Below, one piece after another: positions 50,191 through 64,000 of a stretch of 64,000 nucleotides of DNA. Origin of the DNA: Valencia hispanica (lineage: Eukaryota > Chordata > Actinopteri > Cyprinodontiformes > Valenciidae). The DNA lies in contig OY747702.1 in assembly GCA_963556495.2 (NCBI GenBank), positions 27,442,403-27,506,402 of the forward strand, written 5' to 3'. The stretch's first letter is position 1, and each line of letters begins with the position of its first letter. The notes beneath the pieces are model-generated. The model was not told the origin of the DNA. It did no database searches and saw nothing but the letters and a program-made list of their open reading frames with translations. The position numbers were made by a program, and so were the translations under genes.

Positions 50191-50845
50191 TGCAGTCTGA
50201 GGTTTTTCATTGCACTTTCTGTTCACATATTAAAACTATGAGCAGAGTAGCAGCATTTGGTGTTTTAAAATAGAATATTTGTATCTATGTGGATAGAATG
50301 GTCCTAAAATTGACAAATATTTAAAAAACAGAATCTTGACCAGAAAATGCATGAAAAACCCTAGGATAATTAACACTGATTGAAAATAAAATAAAAAAAC
50401 ACTAACCCATATATTATATATCTGGTTTTAATTGGTACATCACACTTTAATCCAAGCAAAAATGGTCTCTCACGATAAATTCTCAATAGCAGGACAATTT
50501 TATTGTCATGTTTGTTGCAGTTCTTCAATCTTTTGTCTCTTTTTGCCTTATTTCAGTAGAATCTGCAGTCTAAATATCTTCACGTTCATTACAAAATAAA
50601 CTCTTTGCAATAAATAAATATATAGATTTACATTTATACTTTATATGTAGAAAATAAATATATTGTACATCTCATAAATAGGAACACCCATATGTACACC
50701 TCAAGACGCTTGCATTATTACTCTCTTTAATAATGTTCGACGCACTCAACATTACAAGTCGCCACTCTTTAACCGAACGTATCTGTTATTCCTTTGAACC
50801 GCAGTCGGTGAAGTGCTTACGTCCCGAGCTTACTGAATTTACTCT

Positions 50846-50851
50846 TTTATT
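50846..50851 (-). terminator. Candidate fgf16 polyadenylation signal
   Basis: TTTATT on the plus strand is AATAAA for the minus-strand gene, 660 bp after its stop. A second candidate lies at 50499-50504. Which is used cannot be told here. Confidence 0.4.
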
Positions 50852-51508
50852 TAAACGTGATGAATGTGATGTTTAGGTTCAGACCAGACCCACAGCTGGG
50901 ACCTTGGATGTTTGGGTAAGTGCTTCATCAGTTCTACAGTCATCGCAAAGAGGTTACCCTCCTTTTCCATCTTGGAAGTTGGACTCATAATGGTTTTTAA
51001 TCTGCATACAGATTGTGAAGTACCTGATTATACCAAATTTAGCAAGCCTAACCCTTCTTATATGTGATTTCAGAAATGTCTGCAGCACTCCTAAAAAGGA
51101 ACCTGCCGGAGCTCTTCTGGTCTCCAGATTCAGTTTTTAGGTTTGTGCTTTAACAAACTCACAACCCACTCTGTGTGCTGTTGCATGTCACTCAAGTCTC
51201 TATATAAAAAAATTAAAAAAATCCTAGGCATCTTGATTTCCTGATCGACCCCCAGCTGCTCAGTCCTCCACAGGGGAAGTGTTCCCCTCTTCGCTGAAGT
51301 CCAAAGCTGAGGCAGATGAGAGACATCCAGGATCGAGCTTAATGTTTATGTCCCGGTCACATGTGACCTCAGTAAGAGCTCAGGGGTAAACAGTTCTGCA
51401 CAAGATCCAGAATATCCCCCCCCCCCCCCCACTCTAATCTTCCTCCTCTACGTCTTTGTTTATCTCTGGGACTCCAGATGTAACCAGTTCTCCCAGTGTG
51501 AGCGCTGG
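50852..51508 (-). other. fgf16: fgf16 3' untranslated region (inferred)
   Basis: Sequence between the fgf16 stop and the first candidate AATAAA. It includes a run of 15 C on the plus strand (51416-51430). Confidence 0.45.
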
Positions 51509-58746
<7,238 letters not shown>

Positions 58747-58954
58747 CGTTTGCACAGCTGTCACATTAAGCGAAGGCATTTCAAGATGTATGTGCAGCGA
58801 GTTGCGGAGGGAGAAAAGTTTACACACAGGTCCGGTCCATGCACGCAGGGGGGAGAGAAAAAAGAGCGTCCCCCGGCGCGCCGTGCTCCTCCAAAGTTAG
58901 GGAAGTCCTCTCAGTTTCTTGATGGTCCTTTGCTATAATCATGAGTTTGATATC

Positions 58955-59020
58955 TGTGTTTATCAAACGGAAAAGACTCTAATATATACATACTCCCCAC
59001 GCATTCTCACATTGGACACT
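58955..59020 (-). promoter_or_regulatory. Candidate fgf16 core promoter
   Basis: On the minus strand a CCAAT box (59011-59015) precedes TATATATT (about 58982-58989). This predicts a start near 58,955 and a 5' leader of about 210 bases before ATG 58746. The order and spacing are plausible for a TATA promoter. No transcript evidence is available. Confidence 0.45.
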
Positions 59021-59750
59021 CAGATTCAAGCCACGCCTGGCTGGCATCCCTTCTTACGCGCATCAGTTTGCTTTACTTAATCTTCACTTTTAGACCGACT
59101 TTTTTTTTTTTAACAACTGATGATGGGTAAACGCTCTTCTAGTGGAAAGTTCCTTTTTATGATCCGATCACTTTTAAACACGTGCAGAAATGTCTTCTGG
59201 ATGCATCCTCTTCCCTCTGCGGTTTTCCACTGTCTGTTAAAACCGCATCCATCCAGTGGCAGAAAAACTCGGCAACACGCTGCGGTCCATTAAGCTGCGA
59301 CGCAGATGCAGAAGTGAAGCTGGCTATCATGGTGAGAACACACATATAACATCTGACTGCATCTACTTAACCACCAACTCCAGCGGTCCCTGCTAACCAC
59401 TGAAGCAATCCCTTCTTTATATCGGTTTTTAGAATCCTGGCAAAATGGATAAAAAAGGAAAACCGCAAAATAAACTTGCATATCAAAGGATTATCAAAGT
59501 AAGTTGTGCACACGCTCACAGTAATCCAACCTCCCGCACACACGTTTGAGGGACCAAGCACTGCAAGTAGGAGCTTTTCACGGGAGTATTTTCCCCACCT
59601 CTTCGCTGAGAGCAGGTGCTTTCTTACCCTCTCTGCGCGAAGTTTGCAGTAAGCTCCAGCAAGCCAGCAGCTTAAACCACTGACTTCTGGAAGGAGGGGG
59701 GGATCCAGGCTCTGATGATGTGCGGTATTTAATCTGACTATATGCAGAAA
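59021..59750. other. Region upstream of fgf16
   Basis: No gene or repeat recognised; may hold regulatory sequence. Confidence 0.4.
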
Positions 59751-60560
59751 TATCTCCTAATAATTGTCATATCAAATGCAAAAGTTTTCAAACCTCTTTC
59801 ACAAGCTTTTCACACCACAAATTGTAAAGTATCCTTTAGACATGTGATGTAATAGACCAGCACAACACAGAAGTGGAAGGAAAAAAGAGATGGGGCTTTT
59901 CCAGCTTCTATCAGGTCTTCGTCTATGATTGCCCCCAAGACTGACCTCTATCTATCTGTGACCAGCTCTTCAGTCCCTGCTGAAGAAAAGCATCTCCACA
60001 GCCTAATACCGCCACCACCATGTTTCACAGTGGAACGGGTGAGTTCAAAATGAGGTGCAGTGTTAGTTTTCTGCCAAAAAAAGTTCAGCTTTGGTCTATC
60101 AGAACACCTTCTTCCACGTGTTTGCCTGTGCCCCCTACCTGGCTTGTGACAAACTGTCAATGGGACTTCTTATGGATTTCTTTTTCTTACTCTTTCATAA
60201 AGCTGAGATCTGTGCAAAGTATGCCCAATAGTTGCCCCGTCAACCGATTCTGGGCATCTTGGCTGCTTCCCTGATGAATGCTTTCCTCGCCAGGTTTGCC
60301 AGGTTAGGTGGACGGCCATATCTTGCTACATTCCCAGTTGTGGCATACTTTTTTTCCATCTTCAAATTGACTTACCAGTGCTTTGTCTAGTCTTTAGGCA
60401 TTCTTTCATAACTTCATCCTCCTTTTTATTTCTCTCCAACCTTCTCCCTGACCTGTCTGCTGTGTTTCTTGGTCTTCATGATGCTGTTGTTCACTAATGT
60501 TCAAACCTCCGAGGCCTTGACAGAAGACCTGTGGTTGTACTGTGTCGGACACATGAAACC
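59750..60560 (+). repeat. Tc1-like remnant with transposase fragment on the minus strand
   Basis: The minus-strand frame at 59948-60160 retains a transposase segment (STVKHGGGGIRLWRCF), now without catalytic context. The flanks carry 'gacctgtctgctgtgtttcttgg' and 'gaggccttgacagaagacc', as in the other copies. Confidence 0.7.
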
Positions 60561-62144
60561 TGAGTTTGTTTTAGAAAATGAGAATGAGAAAGTCAAGTTA
60601 GTGTTGGATAAAAATGTTTGATCTGTGCCATCATGCACATGAAAGAGAGGACTCAGAAACCCATAACAGGACTGATATAATAATCATAATTTATGACTGA
60701 TTGGGGATTTTTGCTCTTCTTTTGTGCACAACGGGACAACAGGTCCCAACTTGTGCTTGTGAAGTTTCCACACAAAAAAACAGGGGGGGAAAAAAACACA
60801 GCTGTTTTGTCTAGGCCTTTATTTCTGTGTGATGATCCAAACGAAAACAAACTCCAGGAGTGTTTTAATTAGTTCGCCGCTCCTTAGATATCAGTGACAG
60901 CGGGTCCTGATGGGAGGAGGGCGTGATTACATCAACAGCACCATTTAACTATTAGCGTGTTATTTCAGACCTCCTTGGAGCAGCTTTCTGAAACCCCCGT
61001 CCTGAGGGGGAGTTCTCACCTCGGAGCTGCTCATCGCGGGCTGCTGCAGCTTCCCTGCAGTGAAACGTGGATTTATGACAGGGCCTCGCTGCCTGAGAAG
61101 GCTAACAAATAGCCAGCTTTAAGTGTGTGTGATTGTTTTGATGTCACCATTTGGGATTTAGATGAATTTTCTGACTTCTTGTTTAGGACTAATTTATCAA
61201 CTTTAGTGGAGGTGCTGCGGTCTATTCTCAAGCAGATGTTAGTGGCTCAGAGAGGAGTACACAGTGATGGACCCTCCAAAGCACGCAGGCCTTTTTCACT
61301 GCTACTAATTATGCCACTATAAATCTTAGGGGTGTGTCACGGCTGCATTGAAGTCAGAGGAGTGACGGTGGCTTTCAGCTGGTGCGGTATATGAAAGGTG
61401 GTGGGGGTGATGAATGCCCCGTGGGCCTCCGCTTGATGAATTGGGCAAGGGGTTGACGAGGAGTCACCGATGGTCAGGCTTTGTGCGAAAAGACACCAGG
61501 GCCCTCGCTGCCGAGGAGGATGAAAGGAGGATTCGTCTCAGCTGTAGGTTGGGAGGATTTGAGAAAGCAGAGAAGAGGGGAAAGAAACAGCAAGCCGAAC
61601 AGAAATGGGAAAAGGAAGCCCTTCTTCCTTCTGATTTTCACTCGCTGTCCAATCAAGTTTAAGCAAACCTTAAAACCCATCTTGTGCTGGCATGCTGGAT
61701 TTTGATTTCTTTGTTATCAGGGTAGCTATTACAGCTACATCTGTTACCGGTCAGTCGTATTTAATAGATGAAATGGCAGATATATAGCTGCAAATAAAAA
61801 AAAAAAAAGGGAACCGAGAGTTAAAATGTTCCCATATGCTGAGAACCTGCGGAGGATACAGAGAAGAAGAGAATAACCTCGAGCGCATGGCCGCAGCTTT
61901 GAAGTTGCTCTCTCTCTCTGAGTCAATGTGAGTGAGTTCACACTGAAAATGAAGTTAGTTACACTCGCATTGGGAACTGGGGACTAATAGGAGCCTCACC
62001 TGTTTGTTTGGATTAGACAAACTTCACATGTGTCCTCCTCTGAGAGGGGATCCAAGGTCTGCCTGGAAAAACCGAGCCAGGACTGATAGAGTTGATTCAG
62101 TTATAAAACCTGGAGGAGGAGTTAGTCGCTGAGGTAAAGAACCC
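60561..62144. other. Non-genic sequence
   Basis: Several short open frames (for example 61414-61662) have no domain and lie in A- or G-rich sequence. Nothing supportable was found. Confidence 0.5.
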
Positions 62145-63960
62145 TTCTAAGCAGCTGTGACAGTGTCTTTAAAAGTGGGCACACCCCTTCATCATTTTCA
62201 CATTTTGTTTCAACACAACCACGAACTTTGATGTGTTTTGTTGGAATTTTGTGTAATAGACCAACACACAGTAGCTAGAGTTGTGAAGTGCAAGAAAAAT
62301 GGTACAGTACTTAAATGCTATGATTCAAAATTGAAAAATTCAAAGTGTGGTGTGCATTTATATTTGCAATGATACCACTAAATAAAATCCACTTCCTTTA
62401 GAACAGAGCTGGGTATCGTTTCAAATGTCAAGAATCGATTCAAATCCAATTCTCAAGAGTTGCAATCGATTATCACGATCCGATCCAATCTGTTCCAATT
62501 CGATACTGATTTGGGTCAGTGCTGTTAAAAACGTTTTTTTGAGCTGTTACCTTAATTACATGCCTGTAATTCAATGACGCAACACTGGGTGGGGTTACAG
62601 TTCACCAGGGGAAACTTTATTAACTCTTTCAGACCAAAGCCTTAAAATGCCTGTCTGGACTTTCCCCTCCAATTTCAGCTGTAAAAATGGCAAGCAATGT
62701 TAAACGATTAAATCGATTTTTGGACATCCAAATACATTTTTATTAATTTGTATAAATATCGATTCAGAATCGATTTTTCAATATTTTCAACACAGCACTA
62801 CTTTAGACGTGACATAATTAGTCCATATCTGGGCTGTGGGGAAGAGAAGAAGATGTTCCGGTTTTCAGTTTGTCACAAACCCTGATAGGGCCACACCAAA
62901 CATGTGAAAGAAGGTGCTCTTTTCAGCTTAAATCAAAATGTAACTTTTAGACCTGTATGCCAGACATTATTTATGGTGAAAAACTAACTTTGTATGTCAC
63001 CCTAAACCCACATCCACGTTTGAAACTTGGTGGTGGCAGCATTATGGTTCGGGAATGCTTTTCTCCACCAGAGATGGGGAAGCTGGCCAGAGTTGATGGA
63101 AGATAGATGATGCACAGTCCAGGGTGATGCTGGAAGAAAACCTGTTAGATGCTGTAAAGCACTTGGAACTGGAGTAAAGGTTCACCTTCCAGCAGGACAA
63201 CAACCCTGAACATGCTAGCTGAGCTAGGGTGAAATGGTTTTCAGCAAACCATATTGTTTGATGATGTGTTGGGATGGACCAGTCAAAGTGCAAAGCTAGA
63301 TCCAAACTGAGAATCCGTGACAAGACATGAAAGCTGATGTTCGCAGACGCTCTACCATCTAATCTGATTGAGGTTTGGTCTATTTTGTGAGAAGAATGAG
63401 CAAACATGTCGGCCTCTAGATGGACAAAGTGGGAGGAGACATACCCTAAAAGAACTTGCTGCTGGAGTAGTTCTACAAAAAGTTTTCACAACATTTTTTT
63501 TCTTCCGATTTTTACTTGAACAAGTTTTGATAACCACGTATCCTTTTCCCCCCGTAAACAAAAATGATTCCCACAGCATGATGCTTCCACTACCATTGTC
63601 CTTTTTTAAACCAAAAAGTTAAAAATTTCTTTGTTTACCAGTATTCTCTAAAAACCCTCTAAGGTCTTCACAGAACAGTTGTGTATATACTGAAATTAAA
63701 TTACACACAGGACTTCAATTATCATGGTTTATGAAGACTATCAGTTCCAGCTGGTTTAATTTCAGTGTATCAGAAAACTCCTTTCAGATTTTCCTTTGTA
63801 AAATGTGTAGAAATCATTTTCCTTCCACTTCTCAACTACAGACTTACTACTTTATGTTGGTCTGTTATGTAAAATCCCAGTAAAATACAATTAAGTCTGT
63901 TGTTGTAACTTGACAAAGTGTGAAAACGTTGAAAGGTAGTGAATATTGTTGTAAGGCTTA
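62145..63960. repeat. Composite Tc1-like block with nested hAT-like insert
   Basis: A left terminus (62,170-62,390) and a right terminus (63,640-63,950) of the main Tc1-like family enclose a hAT-like segment (62,405-62,810) and then transposase-derived sequence in the opposite sense (62,820-63,470, with 'cagcaggacaacaaccctgaacatg'). No open transposase frame. Confidence 0.65.
62405..62810. mobile_element. Nested hAT-like MITE
   Basis: Starts 'agagctgggtatcgtttcaaa' and is full of ATCGATT motifs at both ends ('gaatcgattcaaatcc', 'tcgattcagaatcgattttt'), the pattern of fish hAT-type MITEs. No coding capacity. Confidence 0.5.
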
Positions 63961-64000
63961 ATACTTCATTGGTTGTGTGCTTTTTTCATGTTTGATCAGC

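Larger units (their letters stand above)
46391..50480. other. Intergenic region between the 3' ends of atrx and fgf16
   Basis: No gene is supported. Two Tc1-like remnants (about 47,100-47,660 and 49,225-50,190) cover part of it. The remainder is AT-rich and unremarkable. Confidence 0.6.

Noticed and set aside
58747..58827. N-terminal extension of Fgf16 to an upstream start
   Set aside because: The frame is open, but the family begins at MAEVG. The most upstream start at 58827 is GTG, not ATG, so only the ATG at 58779 is a weak alternative.

Overview
The window is vertebrate nuclear DNA, almost certainly from a teleost fish. It has GT-AG introns, two genes whose proteins match vertebrate families along their whole length, and an AT-rich background full of fish-type repeats: Tc1-like elements, hAT-like MITEs and an L1-like LINE. 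The species cannot be named from the sequence.

Layout. (1) 1-1200: non-genic, with a degraded Tc1-like repeat. (2) About 1.2-46.4 kb, plus strand: atrx, the SNF2-family chromatin remodeller that works with DAXX to load histone H3.3. I placed a promoter/exon 1 region at 1.2-1.48 kb and 33 further exons (3416-44994). All coding junctions agree in phase, giving 2,092 residues from ATG 3421. The ADD zinc-finger module, a long charged exon, the DAXX-binding region, both helicase lobes and the C-terminal tail are present without a break. (3) 46.4-50.5 kb: intergenic, mostly repeat-derived. (4) About 50.8-58.95 kb, minus strand: fgf16, three coding exons, 206 residues, a secreted FGF of the FGF9/16/20 subfamily. 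(5) 59-64 kb: upstream of fgf16, mostly Tc1-like repeats with a nested hAT-like element.

atrx and fgf16 lie tail to tail, as in mammals. This supports both names. The genes are not known to share a pathway.

The introns carry most of the unusual material. Intron 23 is a nest of transposons. It includes a full-length Tc1-type element with an uninterrupted 347-codon transposase whose second catalytic aspartate is glycine, and a 5'-truncated L1-like LINE with a GC-rich tail. Two copies of one hAT-like repeat lie in opposite orientation in introns 24 and 33. I found no undescribed system. The best leads are the dead-looking DD38E transposase, the unresolved atrx start, a possible truncated atrx isoform from the large exon, and a 19-residue tandem repeat in that exon.
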